A stretch of 64,000 nucleotides of DNA from JABAAW01 sp965216605 (GTDB taxonomy: Bacteria > Pseudomonadota > Alphaproteobacteria > JABAAW01): the NCBI GenBank assembly GCA_965216605.1, contig CBDCGG010000002.1:1426001-1490000 (forward strand), read 5' to 3'. The notes under the pieces are model-generated. The model was not told where the DNA came from and made no database searches. It saw only the letters and a list, made by a program, of their open reading frames with translations. A program made the translations under genes and the position numbers. Positions within the stretch are counted from its first letter, which is position 1; every line of letters starts with the position of its first letter. Of the stretch, positions 1 through 8,945 are shown piece after piece.

Positions 1-1
1 G

Positions 2-2017
2 ACGCACGCCTATGCGAAATCGGCGCAGAAGTTGGGAGGGAAAATTTTCCTGCATACGAAGGTCGAGGCGTTGGAGCAGCGCAGCGACGGCTGGCTCGTC
101 AAGACGGATAGGGGAGAGGTTCTTGCCGAGCATGTGGTGAATGCGGGCGGCTTGTGGGCTCAAAGGGTGGGAGCGATGGCAGGCTTGCGTCTGCCGGTTG
201 TTTCGATGGAGCATCACTACTTGATCACAGAAGCCTTGCCGAGCCTGACCGCGATGGACGAGGAGATCCCTTTCATCATCGACTTGGACGGCGAGGTCTA
301 TTTGCGTCAGGAGCATAAGGGTGTTCTCTTGGGTATCTACGAGACTCCCTCGACGGCGTGGGCGGTCGAGGGCGCGCCCTGGGACTACAAGGAAGACGAG
401 TTGCTTCCTCCCGATCTTGATCGCTTGGGAGAGACCTTGTCGAATAGCTTGAAGCGTTTTCCCGAAATCGAACGAGCAGGGATCAAGCGCGTAGTGAATG
501 GTCCTTTCACCTTTTCTCCTGATGGCAATCCCCTTGTTGGTCCTGTGCGGGGCGTGCGGAACTTTTGGTGCGCCTGCGCTGTGACAGTGGGATTTGCGCA
601 AGCGGGCGGAATCGGTCGTGCCTTGGCAGAGTGGCTGATCGAGGGCGAGCCGAAGGGCGATTTGCTGGGCATGGATGTTGCTCGCTTCGGCGATTTCGCC
701 ACCATGTCCTACGCCTTGGCGACGGGCGGCGAGTTCTACGAGCGTCGTTTTCGTATCGCCTATCCGAACGAGACATGGCCTGCAGCGCGTCCTAGCAAGA
801 CGACTCCGTTGTACGGTCGCTTCAAGGAGCGCGGTGCGGTCTTTGGCGATTCCTTCGCCTTGGAGGTGCCTCTGTATTTCGCGCGCGGGAAAGAGAAAGC
901 GGAAGAGACACCAACCTTTCGCCGCTCGAACGCCTTCCCCACTGTCGGAGAAGAGTGTCGGGCAGTTCGAGAAAACATCGGCATTACAGAGCTGGCATCC
1001 TTTTCCAAGTACGAGGTGACGGGCAAGGATGCGAGAGCTTTCTTGGATAAACTTTTGGCGTGTCGCCTGCCGCGGACGGGGGAGGTGCGTCTTGCGCCGA
1101 TGCTCTCGCCCAAGGGCTTTTTGCGCGGCGACCTGACGGTGGCTTGTCTGGCAGAAGATCGATTTTGGCTGTTCGGCTCAGGCTATCTGCAAACCTTCCA
1201 CATGCGCTGGTTCGAAGAGGTGGCAGAGGGATACAAGGTTGCGCTACGCAATTACTCCGATAGCGTCATGGGATTTTCGCTGGCAGGTCCTCGCGCGCGC
1301 GAGCTGTTGCAGGGGCTGGTGCGCGACGATCTGTCGAACGATGCCTTTCCCTTCATGGCGATCAAGGAGTGCGATGTCGGGCTTGTGCCTGTGATGTTGG
1401 CGCGTCTGTCCGTGACGGGAGAGTTGGGCTTCGAGCTCTATACGCCTTTTTCCTATCACGAGGCTCTGTACGACGCGCTCAAAGCTGCGGGAGAGGCAGA
1501 AGGGAAAGAAAAAGGTTTGCGCGATTTTGGAGGCTATGCGTTGAATTCGTTGCGGATCGAGAAGGGTTTCGGCATATGGTCTCGTGAGTTCACGCCGGAC
1601 TTCACGGCGGGGGAGAGCGGTTTGTCGCGTTTCGTCGATTTCGAGAAGAATGGTCGCTTCATCGGGCGCGACGCGGCGTTAAGGGAGCGCGACGCAAGTA
1701 GCAGCCGCGGCGTATCGCGGCGGCTGGTGCTGTTGGAGATCGAAACAGAGGATGCCGATGCCTGGCGCTACGAGCCAATATGGTTTGGCGAGAAGTATGC
1801 GGGTTTCGTCACCTCGGGTTCGTACGGTCATGTTGTCGAGAAGAGCTTGGCGTTGGGCTATGTGAACAGCGATTTTGTCGCGCGCGCGCAGGGAGAGAAA
1901 CAGGGAGAGAAACATGGTGATTCTTTGGGGGTTCACATCTTGGGGGAGAAGCGTCCCGCGCGGATTATCGGAGGAGCGGCTTGGGACGCGCGCGGCGAGC
2001 GTATGCGGAAAAGTTGA
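2..2017 (+). CDS. FAD-dependent oxidoreductase/GcvT fusion, dimethylglycine dehydrogenase-like (5' end outside window)
   Basis: The frame is open from the second base. The ten codons before the first in-frame TTG (position 32) continue the family sequence, so the true start lies upstream; about 671 residues are visible. Residues 1 to about 240 are the C-terminal part of a DAO-type FAD domain (VNAGGLWAQRVG near residue 46; FSPDGNPLVGPV near 170). The rest is a GcvT-like folate-binding aminomethyltransferase domain (FGIWSREFTPDFTAGESGL; FVTSGSYGHVVEKSLALGY). Known members oxidatively demethylate N-methylated glycines and pass the one-carbon unit to tetrahydrofolate; the exact substrate here is an inference. 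A 12-bp duplication (1889-1912) inserts a QGEK repeat near the C-terminus. An AT-rich terminator-like hairpin follows, then a peptide-type ABC importer that might feed it. Confidence 0.8.
   Translation, partial: THAYAKSAQKLGGKIFLHTKVEALEQRSDGWLVKTDRGEVLAEHVVNAGGLWAQRVGAMAGLRLPVVSMEHHYLITEALPSLTAMDEEIPFIIDLDGEVYLRQEHKGVLLGIYETPSTAWAVEGAPWDYKEDELLPPDLDRLGETLSNSLKRFPEIERAGIKRVVNGPFTFSPDGNPLVGPVRGVRNFWCACAVTVGFAQAGGIGRALAEWLIEGEPKGDLLGMDVARFGDFATMSYALATGGEFYERRFRIAYPNETWPAARPSKTTPLYGRFKERGAVFGDSFALEVPLYFARGKEKAEETPTFRRSNAFPTVGEECRAVRENIGITELASFSKYEVTGKDARAFLDKLLACRLPRTGEVRLAPMLSPKGFLRGDLTVACLAEDRFWLFGSGYLQTFHMRWFEEVAEGYKVALRNYSDSVMGFSLAGPRARELLQGLVRDDLSNDAFPFMAIKECDVGLVPVMLARLSVTGELGFELYTPFSYHEALYDALKAAGEAEGKEKGLRDFGGYALNSLRIEKGFGIWSREFTPDFTAGESGLSRFVDFEKNGRFIGRDAALRERDASSSRGVSRRLVLLEIETEDADAWRYEPIWFGEKYAGFVTSGSYGHVVEKSLALGYVNSDFVARAQGEKQGEKHGDSLGVHILGEKRPARIIGGAAWDARGERMRKS
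1889..1912 (+). repeat. 12-bp tandem duplication, in frame
   Basis: Two identical copies of cagggagagaaa lie in the last 40 codons of the FAD/GcvT gene and encode QGEK twice. Confidence 0.9.
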
Positions 2018-2072
2018 GGCGCAAGAGAAAAACTTGAAGAATCTTGATTTTTTCCACTTTTTCACTTTTTTT

Positions 2073-2101
2073 CAAAAAAAGCATAAAAAACGCTTTTTTT
2101 G
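2073..2101 (+). terminator. terminator-like A/T hairpin
   Basis: A perfect 10-bp inverted repeat (caaaaaaagc / gctttttttg) with a 9-base loop lies 55 bases after the FAD/GcvT stop codon. The descending arm carries a run of seven T. The stem is A/T-rich and therefore weak, so this is a candidate only. Confidence 0.45.
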
Positions 2102-2102
2102 C

Positions 2103-2131
2103 TTGCCCGCGAAGTGTTGCTGCTCTATAAG
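2103..2131 (+). promoter_or_regulatory. candidate sigma70 promoter of the ABC transporter operon
   Basis: TTGCCC (2103-2108), a 17-base spacer and TATAAG (2126-2131) lie about 65 bases before the binding-protein ATG. The same TTGC-type -35 with 17-base spacing recurs before tatB, nlpD and maeB in this window. Confidence 0.5.
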
Positions 2132-2196
2132 GGTAGAAAGGGTAGGGAGTGGCTTCCTACCTCCAAATTTCTCTTTGATTCTATAAGGAGTCTCTC

Positions 2197-3837
2197 ATGA
2201 CAGAAGAAACCCCCAACGAGCATATCGACTCGGTAAAACGAGACTATGCGGAAGGACATGCTTCGCGCCGCGAATTTCTGCGATTTGCGACGCTACTCGG
2301 CATGTCGGCAACGGCGGCTTACGCCTTCGTGGCGAAGGTTGAAAACCTGAACTTCGTTCCAACGGTAGCGCAAGCTGCGAAGATGCCGAAAGGCGGCACG
2401 CTGAAAATTGCGATGCGTTGTCCGAAAATCTCCAGTCCTCACACTTTCTCGTGGATTTTCGATTCGAACATCTTCCGCCAAGTAGGCGACTACTTGACGC
2501 AAACCGGACAGGACGGCGTTACACGTCCTGCCTTGCTGAAATGGAAAGCCTCGAAAGATCTGAAAACTTGGACTTTCAAGGTGCGTGATGTCAAATGGCA
2601 CGATGGTCGCAAGTTCACTTCGGACGACGCTATTTGGAACATCAAGCGTGTCTTGGATCCTAAGACAGGCTCCTCGGTACTGGGGCTGATGAAGTCCTAC
2701 ATGTTCAACGCCGAAGGCACAGGGATTTGGGATGCGAATGCTATCGAGAAGGTGGACGATTCTACCTTCCGTCTGAATTTGCGTATTCCGCAGGTTACCC
2801 TTCCTGAGCACCTGTTCCACTATCCGTTCGGCATTCTCGATCCGAAGGAAGGTGGAAAGTTCGGCGCAGGCTCCAACGGAACGGGTGCCTTCCAGCTGAA
2901 AGAGTACGAGGTGAACCGTCGTGCTGTTTTGGAAGCGAACAAAGGCGGCTATTGGGGCGGAGATCCGAACTTGGATCGTATCGAGTTCGTCGACTTCGGC
3001 GACAATCCCACGGCGGTCGCGCGTGCCATGGAATCGAAGCAAGTGGACGGCATCTATATCGGTGAAGTCGAACAGTTCGAACTCTACAAAGGCATGTCGC
3101 ATACGACTCTCTATACCGTGGATTCGGGTGCGACAGGCATTGCGCGTGTGCAAGTCGATCGTCCTGAGTTCAAAGATCCGCGCGTGCGCAAGGCGATGCG
3201 TCTCGCCATCGACACCGACGCGATTCGCAAGATCGCTTACTCGATCGGTGAAGAAGCGCAGCATCACCATGTCTCACCTGCGTTTCGGGACTACCAAAAG
3301 CTGCCGCGTTTCACGCGCGATGTTGCAGCCGCGAAGAAGCTGCTCGCCGAGGCGGGATATCCGAAGGGTATCGACTTGGAAATCACGGTCAAACCCCATC
3401 CAACTTGGGAGGTCAAGGCTGTCGAAGGCATGGCAAACCAGTGGCGCGATGCAGGGATTCGTGTGAAGATCAATCAGCTGCCCTCGTCTAAGTTTTGGGG
3501 CGTGTGGGACAAGGTGCCTTTCGGCTTCACCGAATGGGCGCACCGTCCGTACGGCTCGATGTTGCTGAACCTCGCCTATCGCGCGGGCGTGCCGTGGAAC
3601 GAATCGCACTACAACAATCCCGAGTTCGACAAGGTTCTCAATCAAGTCGACTCCACGCCCAGCCTCAGGAAGCGTAAAAAACTGATGGGGCAGCTGGAGA
3701 AAGTCATGCAAGAAGATGGTCCTATCATCCAACCGCTGTGGCGCCAGCTCTTCATGGTCTACGACAAAAAAGTCTTGGGCTTTGTGCCTCATCCAACCCA
3801 ATACATCTTCGGTAACGAACTGGCTGTCAAAAGCTAG
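2197..3837 (+). CDS. ABC transporter substrate-binding protein, family 5 (Opp/Dpp type), Tat-exported
   Basis: This is the periplasmic solute-binding protein of an importer encoded with the next three genes. The N-terminus carries a twin-arginine motif (SRREFLRF, arginines at residues 24-25) and a hydrophobic stretch, so export of the folded protein by Tat is likely; tatABC lies in the same window. The body is an SBP_bac_5 domain (PALLKWKASKDLKTWTFKV near 105-125; WHDGRKFTSDDAIWNIKR; VRKAMRLAIDT near 330). At 546 residues it has family length. A clear ribosome site (aaggag) precedes the ATG. The family binds peptides, nickel, glycosides or other small solutes; the substrate cannot be told from sequence. 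Neighbouring N-methylglycine oxidation suggests, but does not show, a methylated amine or amino-acid derivative. Confidence 0.9.
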   Translation: MTEETPNEHIDSVKRDYAEGHASRREFLRFATLLGMSATAAYAFVAKVENLNFVPTVAQAAKMPKGGTLKIAMRCPKISSPHTFSWIFDSNIFRQVGDYLTQTGQDGVTRPALLKWKASKDLKTWTFKVRDVKWHDGRKFTSDDAIWNIKRVLDPKTGSSVLGLMKSYMFNAEGTGIWDANAIEKVDDSTFRLNLRIPQVTLPEHLFHYPFGILDPKEGGKFGAGSNGTGAFQLKEYEVNRRAVLEANKGGYWGGDPNLDRIEFVDFGDNPTAVARAMESKQVDGIYIGEVEQFELYKGMSHTTLYTVDSGATGIARVQVDRPEFKDPRVRKAMRLAIDTDAIRKIAYSIGEEAQHHHVSPAFRDYQKLPRFTRDVAAAKKLLAEAGYPKGIDLEITVKPHPTWEVKAVEGMANQWRDAGIRVKINQLPSSKFWGVWDKVPFGFTEWAHRPYGSMLLNLAYRAGVPWNESHYNNPEFDKVLNQVDSTPSLRKRKKLMGQLEKVMQEDGPIIQPLWRQLFMVYDKKVLGFVPHPTQYIFGNELAVKS

Positions 3838-3856
3838 GCTTCGTTTTCGGGCTACG

Positions 3857-3954
3857 CTCCTCTTCTCCTCACGAGAAGGGGAGCAGTCCCCGATTGCTTG
3901 TCCGTGAGACTCGGAAAAACTTATTGAAAAGACATCGCTCGCAAGCGATATGTC
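3857..3954 (+). promoter_or_regulatory. two hairpins between binding-protein and permease genes
   Basis: A hairpin at 3857-3883 pairs cttctc with gagaag. A second at 3931-3954 contains ATCGCT-cgca-AGCGAT. No T run follows either. Stem-loops at this place commonly protect or partly terminate the binding-protein transcript so that it is made in excess; that role is inferred here. Confidence 0.45.
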
Positions 3955-3990
3955 AAAAACGGGGGGAATCTCCTATAGGGGAGCAAGAGT

Positions 3991-4923
3991 GTGATCAAGC
4001 TGTTTTTCCGTCGTCTGTTGTCGATCGCGCTGATCGGGCTGATGATCTCTTTTTTGCTCTTTCTCATCTTCGAGAGCGACAAGCTGGAGGTGGCAGGTAA
4101 GGTATTAGGTGCCTACTCGTTGCCCGAACAACGCCTGCTGTGGCTTACACAAAACGGCTACGACGAGCCGTTTCTGTTGCGCTACTTGCAATGGCTCGGC
4201 AAGTTTTTGCTAGGCGACTGGGGAACATCGTTGCAATACGACACGCCCGTTCGTCCCTACCTCATGGCTCAGTTGAAAAACACGGCGATCTTGGGGGGAC
4301 TCGTCTTTTCGCTGACGCTCGTCTTTTCGCTGACACTCGGCGTGATCTCGGGCGTTTTCGAAGGTCGTACGACGGATCGTCTTGTCTCGGGTTTCGCGGT
4401 TCTTACAACCTCGGTACCTGAGTTCGCCTCGGCGACGCTGCTGGCGGCGGTCTTCGTCTTTTGGCTTGGTGTCTTGCCCGGCACCTCCAGTTTTCAAAAC
4501 GGCTTCAGCTGGCTTGAACTCGTTCTTCCCACAGCCGTGCTTGTCATCTACAACTTCGGCTACTACGCGCGCATGACGCGCGCCTCGATGGCAGAGGTGA
4601 TGACCTCGCAGTATGTGCGCACGGCAATCTTGAAAGGCATGCGCTTTCGCCGTGTCGTGCTGAATCACGCGCTCCGCAACGCGCTGATCGCCCCCTTCAC
4701 GGTGATGGTCTTGCAACTGAACTACCTTCTTTCGGGGGTCATCGTCGTCGAGGTGTTTTTTGGCTACAAAGGATTCGGCAAGATGCTGTACGACGCTGCC
4801 CTGTTCGGCGACCTTTATCTTTTGGAAGCGGCGACGATGATCGCTGTTGCCGTCGCCGTCCTGTCGCAGTTGATCTCGGATATCGGCTACGCGCTGCTCA
4901 ACCCTCGCATTCGCTTCAGCTGA
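3991..4923 (+). CDS. ABC transporter permease, DppB/OppB type
   Basis: This is the first of two inner-membrane permeases of the importer. It starts with GTG; a ribosome site (aggggag) lies 8-15 bases upstream. At 310 residues it has usual length, with an N-terminal transmembrane helix, a periplasmic segment and the BPD_transp_1 region with five further helices. The EAA-like coupling loop is visible (TAILKGMRFRRVVLNHALRN near residues 210-230). An 18-bp tandem duplication (4300-4335) repeats LVFSLT within a predicted membrane helix, lengthening it by six residues. The next permease starts 3 bases after the stop, indicating translational coupling. Confidence 0.9.
   Translation: MIKLFFRRLLSIALIGLMISFLLFLIFESDKLEVAGKVLGAYSLPEQRLLWLTQNGYDEPFLLRYLQWLGKFLLGDWGTSLQYDTPVRPYLMAQLKNTAILGGLVFSLTLVFSLTLGVISGVFEGRTTDRLVSGFAVLTTSVPEFASATLLAAVFVFWLGVLPGTSSFQNGFSWLELVLPTAVLVIYNFGYYARMTRASMAEVMTSQYVRTAILKGMRFRRVVLNHALRNALIAPFTVMVLQLNYLLSGVIVVEVFFGYKGFGKMLYDAALFGDLYLLEAATMIAVAVAVLSQLISDIGYALLNPRIRFS
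4300..4335 (+). repeat. 18-bp tandem duplication, in frame, inside a membrane helix
   Basis: Two near-identical 18-base copies (one mismatch) encode LVFSLT twice in the DppB-like permease. Confidence 0.85.
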
Positions 4924-4926
4924 TAG

Positions 4927-5835
4927 ATGGTTGAAAAGATCACCGACGACGAAGAGGCAGAGGTCGCACCGCAAGTTAGTCGCTTGCTCGGCTTGTGGCG
5001 CGGGATGGCTCTTTTGCGCGAATCGCGTATCGGCATTATCGGGCTGACGCTGGTCATGTTTTGGATTCTGCTCTCTATATTAGCACCCCTGCTACCGCTG
5101 ATCGACCCTCTACAGCAGTACCCCTGTTGCGTCCAGCTGGGGGTGAACAGCCATGGCGATGAGGGGCAATTTTTTCTGCTCGGCACAGACGACCGAGGAC
5201 GCGACATTCTCTCGCGGTTGGTGTGGGGCGGCAGGCTCGTGCTGTTTTGGTCTGCCTTCGCGATGCTGGTCGCCTATGTCGTAGGCGGCTCGATGGGACT
5301 CGTTGCGGGTTACCTCGGTGGCTGGTGGGACGGTGTGCTTTCTTTTCTCGCCAATATACTGCTCTCCTTCCCCGTCATGGTGATGTACCTTTTAGTTATC
5401 ACCTACTTGGGAGGTGCTTCAGGAGCGAATGTCGTTTTTGCCGTGACCTTTGCAACGGCGCCTGCGATCTTCCGCATCGTGAGAGGCTTGATTTTGGACA
5501 TTCGGGCGCGTGACTATGTTTTTGCCGCCCAAGTGCGCGGCGAACATCCTGTGCGCATCATGCTCGTGGAGTTGTTGCCGAATGTCCGCGGTCCCCTGAT
5601 CGTGGACATGTGCCTGCGCTTGGGCTACACGACGATCACGATCGCCTTGTTGGGCTATTTGGGTATCGGCTTGCCGCCGCCGTCTCCGAACTGGGGTACG
5701 ATGATTGCCGATGCGCAGCAGTTCGGACACTTCGGAGTCAATGCCATGCTTTGGCCTGCGATTGCCATCTCGACTTTAGTGCTGGGGCTCAATCTTTTTG
5801 CCGACGGCTTGCGCGAGGTTTCCTTGCGCGACTGA
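4927..5835 (+). CDS. ABC transporter permease, DppC/OppC type
   Basis: This is the second permease of the importer. At 302 residues it has usual length, with a cytosolic N-terminus, a first transmembrane helix (IGLTLVMFWILLSILAPLL) and a DppC-type periplasmic loop containing LGTDDRGRDILSRLVWGGR (about residues 85-105). A BPD_transp_1 domain follows, with the coupling motif AAQVRGEHPVRIMLVELLPN (about 205-225) and the LGYLGIGLPPPSPNWGTMI signature. ATG follows the stop of the first permease by 3 bases. The ATPase gene follows after 38 bases. Confidence 0.9.
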   Translation: MVEKITDDEEAEVAPQVSRLLGLWRGMALLRESRIGIIGLTLVMFWILLSILAPLLPLIDPLQQYPCCVQLGVNSHGDEGQFFLLGTDDRGRDILSRLVWGGRLVLFWSAFAMLVAYVVGGSMGLVAGYLGGWWDGVLSFLANILLSFPVMVMYLLVITYLGGASGANVVFAVTFATAPAIFRIVRGLILDIRARDYVFAAQVRGEHPVRIMLVELLPNVRGPLIVDMCLRLGYTTITIALLGYLGIGLPPPSPNWGTMIADAQQFGHFGVNAMLWPAIAISTLVLGLNLFADGLREVSLRD

Positions 5836-5845
5836 CGCGCCAAGC

Positions 5846-5873
5846 AGGAGAATCAATTTAGAGAATCAATTTT
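5846..5873 (+). promoter_or_regulatory. ribosome binding site displaced by a 13-bp tandem duplication
   Basis: AGGAG (5846-5850) is followed by two copies of gagaatcaattta (from 5848 and 5861) before the ATG at 5874. The Shine-Dalgarno sequence is therefore about 23 bases from the start codon. Removing one 13-base copy would restore a spacing of about 10. The second copy offers only a weak agaga. Confidence 0.7.
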
Positions 5874-7976
5874 ATGTCTTCAAATAATCAGAACCCACAA
5901 CCCGTTTTGGAATGCAAGGATCTCTGCCTTTCCTACGACACGCGCGGTGGCGAGGTGGAAGCCGTCGTTGATTTCAACCTGTCGATTATGGCGGGCGAAG
6001 CGGTGGGGCTAGTTGGCGAATCGGGTTGCGGCAAGTCTACGGTCGCGCTTGCCATCATGCAACACTTGGGCAGAAACGGCTCGGTAGTCTCCGGCGAGAT
6101 CAACTTCATGGGGCAAAACCTCTGTGAGATGAACGAGGCGCAGCTGCGTCGCCTTCGCGGCAAAGAGATCGCGATGGTCTATCAGGAGCCGATGGCATCG
6201 TTGAACCCTTCGATGAAGATCGGCAAGCAGCTGGTCGAAGTTCCTGTTCGCCACGAAGGTTTGTCGACTGAGAAAGCCTACCAGCGTGCGATCACGCTTT
6301 TGGACGAGGTGAATCTGCCCGACCCCGATATGATGATGAAACGTTTCCCTCACCAACTGTCAGGAGGACAGCAGCAGCGTGTGCTGATCGCGATGGCGCT
6401 GTTGTCGCGTCCGAAGCTGTTGCTGTTGGACGAGCCGACGACGGCGTTGGATGTGACGGTCGAGGCGGGAATCGTCGATTTAATCCGAGGCATCTCCAAG
6501 AAATACGGCACGTCGTTGCTGTATATTTCGCACAATTTAGGATTGATCTTGGAAACTTGCGACCGTATCACGGTGATGTATTCGGGGCAGGCGGTCGAAC
6601 GAGGCTCGATCAAACAGGTGTTCGACCAAATGCGTCATCCCTACACACGAGGTCTTTTCAGCTCGATCCCGCTGCCTGGGGCGGATCGTCATGAACATCC
6701 TCTTGTTCCGATTCGCGGTCAGCTGCCGTTGCCGCAGTCTCGTCCGAGAGGTTGTTATTTCTCGCCGCGTTGCGATTTTTTCAAGAAGGGAGTCTGCGAT
6801 CAAGAAAGAATTTCCATGCAGGCGGTCGCAGGCAAGCAGGGACATGTCGTTCGTTGTGCGCGTTATGCCGCGATCGACTGGTCGAAGTACAAGCCTGAGG
6901 GTATAAAGCAACCCGTCTCGCAGAGGGGAGCGGAAGTTTTGGTGGTCAAGGATATGAAGAAGTACTACGAGATCAAAGATCGCTCTTTACACGCCTTGTT
7001 GAAGGGTGGGAGGACGCGTCAAGTCAAGGCGAACGACGGCTTGAGCTTTGCCGCGCACGAGGCGGAAACAGTGGCGATCGTGGGAGAGACGGGCTGTGGC
7101 AAGTCAACGCTGGCCAAGGTTTTAATGGGCTTGGAGTGTGCGACGGAAGGCAGTATCAAAATCAGAGGCAAGGATATTGCAGACTTGCCTGTCCAGCAAC
7201 GCAACCCGCAGATGATCGGAGCTTTGCAGATCGTGTTTCAGAACCCCTTTGAAACTTTGAATCCATCCTATTCGGTTGGCTCGCAGGTGGAGCGTGTATT
7301 GAAGAAATTTGGCATCACGCAGGGGCGCGCGGAGACGCGGAGCAAGATGTACGAAATGTTGGATATGGTGAAGCTACCGAGAGCTTTCGCAACGCGCAAG
7401 CCCAGACAGCTGTCGGGTGGTCAGAAACAACGTATTGGCATCGCGCGTGCCTTCGCGGGAGACACGGCGGTGATCGTTGCGGACGAGCCTGTTTCTGCGT
7501 TGGATGTTTCGGTTCAAGCGTCGGTGACGGCTTTGTTGAGCGACATTCAACACAAGAAGAGGACGACCTTGTTGTTCATCAGCCACGATCTGTCTTTGGT
7601 TCGTTATCTTGCCGATCGTGTTTTGGTGATGTATTTGGGTCGCATCGTCGAGAAGGGTACGACAGAGGAAATTTTTTCTCCGCCCTACCATCCTTACACC
7701 GAGGCTTTGTTGTCGGCAGTTCCTATTGCGGACACCTCGGTGAAAAAGAAGCGAATCGTCTTGAAGGGTGAGTTGCCTTCGCCCAGCAATCCTCCCAGTG
7801 GCTGTCCGTTTCAGACGCGCTGTCCTCGCAAGATAGGGAAAATTTGCGAGACCGAAGTGCCTCCGATAAGGGAACTCAGTGCTAGGCATTCGGTGGCGTG
7901 TCATTTGGACGAAGAGGTGCTAAGGGCGATGGAGCCGGTGATCGAGTTGGGAGACAACAAGAAGGCGGCAGCATAA
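5874..7976 (+). CDS. ABC transporter ATP-binding protein, DppD-DppF fusion
   Basis: This gene encodes both ATPases of the importer in one 700-residue chain. Half 1 has Walker A GESGCGKST (about residue 47), signature LSGGQQQRVLIAMAL (about 162), Walker B LLLLDEPTTALD and the C-terminal oligopeptide domain with a cysteine-rich motif (CYFSPRCDFFKKGVC, about 297-311). Half 2 repeats the layout: Walker A GETGCGKST (about 403), signature LSGGQKQRIGIARAF (about 513), VIVADEPVSALDVSVQ and SGCPFQTRCPRKIGKIC. The cysteine sets match the 4Fe-4S motif known in this family. Fused DppD/F chains occur elsewhere, so the fusion is not itself unusual. The leader has a displaced ribosome site. Confidence 0.92.
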   Translation: MSSNNQNPQPVLECKDLCLSYDTRGGEVEAVVDFNLSIMAGEAVGLVGESGCGKSTVALAIMQHLGRNGSVVSGEINFMGQNLCEMNEAQLRRLRGKEIAMVYQEPMASLNPSMKIGKQLVEVPVRHEGLSTEKAYQRAITLLDEVNLPDPDMMMKRFPHQLSGGQQQRVLIAMALLSRPKLLLLDEPTTALDVTVEAGIVDLIRGISKKYGTSLLYISHNLGLILETCDRITVMYSGQAVERGSIKQVFDQMRHPYTRGLFSSIPLPGADRHEHPLVPIRGQLPLPQSRPRGCYFSPRCDFFKKGVCDQERISMQAVAGKQGHVVRCARYAAIDWSKYKPEGIKQPVSQRGAEVLVVKDMKKYYEIKDRSLHALLKGGRTRQVKANDGLSFAAHEAETVAIVGETGCGKSTLAKVLMGLECATEGSIKIRGKDIADLPVQQRNPQMIGALQIVFQNPFETLNPSYSVGSQVERVLKKFGITQGRAETRSKMYEMLDMVKLPRAFATRKPRQLSGGQKQRIGIARAFAGDTAVIVADEPVSALDVSVQASVTALLSDIQHKKRTTLLFISHDLSLVRYLADRVLVMYLGRIVEKGTTEEIFSPPYHPYTEALLSAVPIADTSVKKKRIVLKGELPSPSNPPSGCPFQTRCPRKIGKICETEVPPIRELSARHSVACHLDEEVLRAMEPVIELGDNKKAAA

Positions 7977-8080
7977 AACAATACCCAAGGACGCGCGGCG
8001 GCGAGATGGCGAAGATAGAAAAAACAGAGGCTCGTCGGATGTTTCCGTAAGGTATAGAAGACACCAAGCTCGAAAGACGA

Positions 8081-8108
8081 GACTAGGAAAACAAGACTAG
8101 GAAAATAA
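8081..8108. repeat. 14-bp tandem duplication between convergent genes
   Basis: Two copies of gactaggaaaacaa (one mismatch) lie in the 204-base gap between the converging ATPase and cytochrome genes. Nothing else is evident in this gap. Confidence 0.85.
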
Positions 8109-8180
8109 AAACAAGTCGATCGGGAAAACACCTCCGAAGGCTTGCTCTATTCGGTTGCGTACTTTGTTGGTGTCCTTGTT

Positions 8181-8912
8181 TTAGGGCTTCTTGAAGTTCG
8201 GGCGATCCGTGTTGAAATGTTTCGCCAAATAGCCCAACACCTTGGCTCTGTCGGCAGCTTCCATCGGCTGCATTTCCTGCTCTTCGATCATCCAATCCAA
8301 CAGCTCGTCCCAATCCGCACGGCTCAAGCCTTGTTGCACAACCAACCTCAAAGAGTGGCACGCCGAACAATAAGCCTCCGTTTCAAAGCGTCCCACACCC
8401 GCAGGCAACAGAGAAGATTTCGCCGCAACTTTCTTTGTTGTTGTCTTGGGCTTTGTCTTACTGCTCTTGGTTTTACTGTCCTTCGCGACGCTCAGGCGTA
8501 TCGGTTTGTCGCTCTTGCTGTTCAAATAGGCGATAACATCCGCCCTCTGCTTTGCATCCCTCAAGCCGACGAAAGCCATGCGACCGCCCGCCACAACTGC
8601 ACTCGGCTTCGTCAAGTAAGCGTCTAGGGTTGCGACATCCCACTTCTTGGCGAACTTTTTCATCGCCTCCGAATAGGCGAATCCTTCCTTCGTTCCCGCC
8701 TTTCTTCCGATAACCCCCCAAAGATTCGGTCCGAGACGATCAACCCCTCCCTTCTCGATGGTGTGGCAACTCTTGCATCTAATGAAGACTTTCTTTCCTG
8801 CGACAGGATCGAAAGCCTGCGCTACGGGAAGAAGGGAGGGCAGGGGAGATGCTTCTGCCAGTAGCAGAAGCATCCCTCCCCATATCGCTCGTTTGAGAAG
8901 ACTGGAGCGCAT
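8181..8912 (-). CDS. diheme cytochrome c, probable electron acceptor of the adjacent sulfite dehydrogenase
   Basis: The 243-residue exported protein has an N-terminal signal peptide ending near AQA (residues 31-33) and two heme c motifs, CKSCH (46-50) and CSACH (182-186). Domain 1 is a class I cytochrome c with a likely methionine ligand in GGRMAFVGL. A lysine/threonine-rich linker (about 138-166) joins it to a second, smaller domain with QEMQPMEAADRAKVLGYL. It begins 33 bases after the stop of the molybdenum enzyme gene on the same strand. This matches SorA-SorB-type pairs, in which a cytochrome takes electrons from sulfite oxidation; most SorB proteins are monoheme, so the second heme domain is notable. 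The functional pairing is inferred from adjacency. Confidence 0.85.
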   Translation of the reverse strand: MRSSLLKRAIWGGMLLLLAEASPLPSLLPVAQAFDPVAGKKVFIRCKSCHTIEKGGVDRLGPNLWGVIGRKAGTKEGFAYSEAMKKFAKKWDVATLDAYLTKPSAVVAGGRMAFVGLRDAKQRADVIAYLNSKSDKPIRLSVAKDSKTKSSKTKPKTTTKKVAAKSSLLPAGVGRFETEAYCSACHSLRLVVQQGLSRADWDELLDWMIEEQEMQPMEAADRAKVLGYLAKHFNTDRPNFKKP

Positions 8913-8945
8913 TTGCCAATCTTTCTAGTTGGAGCGAAGCGAGGT

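Noticed and set aside
2293..3270. 325-codon minus-strand frame
   Set aside because: It is antisense to the binding-protein gene, with no family resemblance; a shadow of biased codon use.
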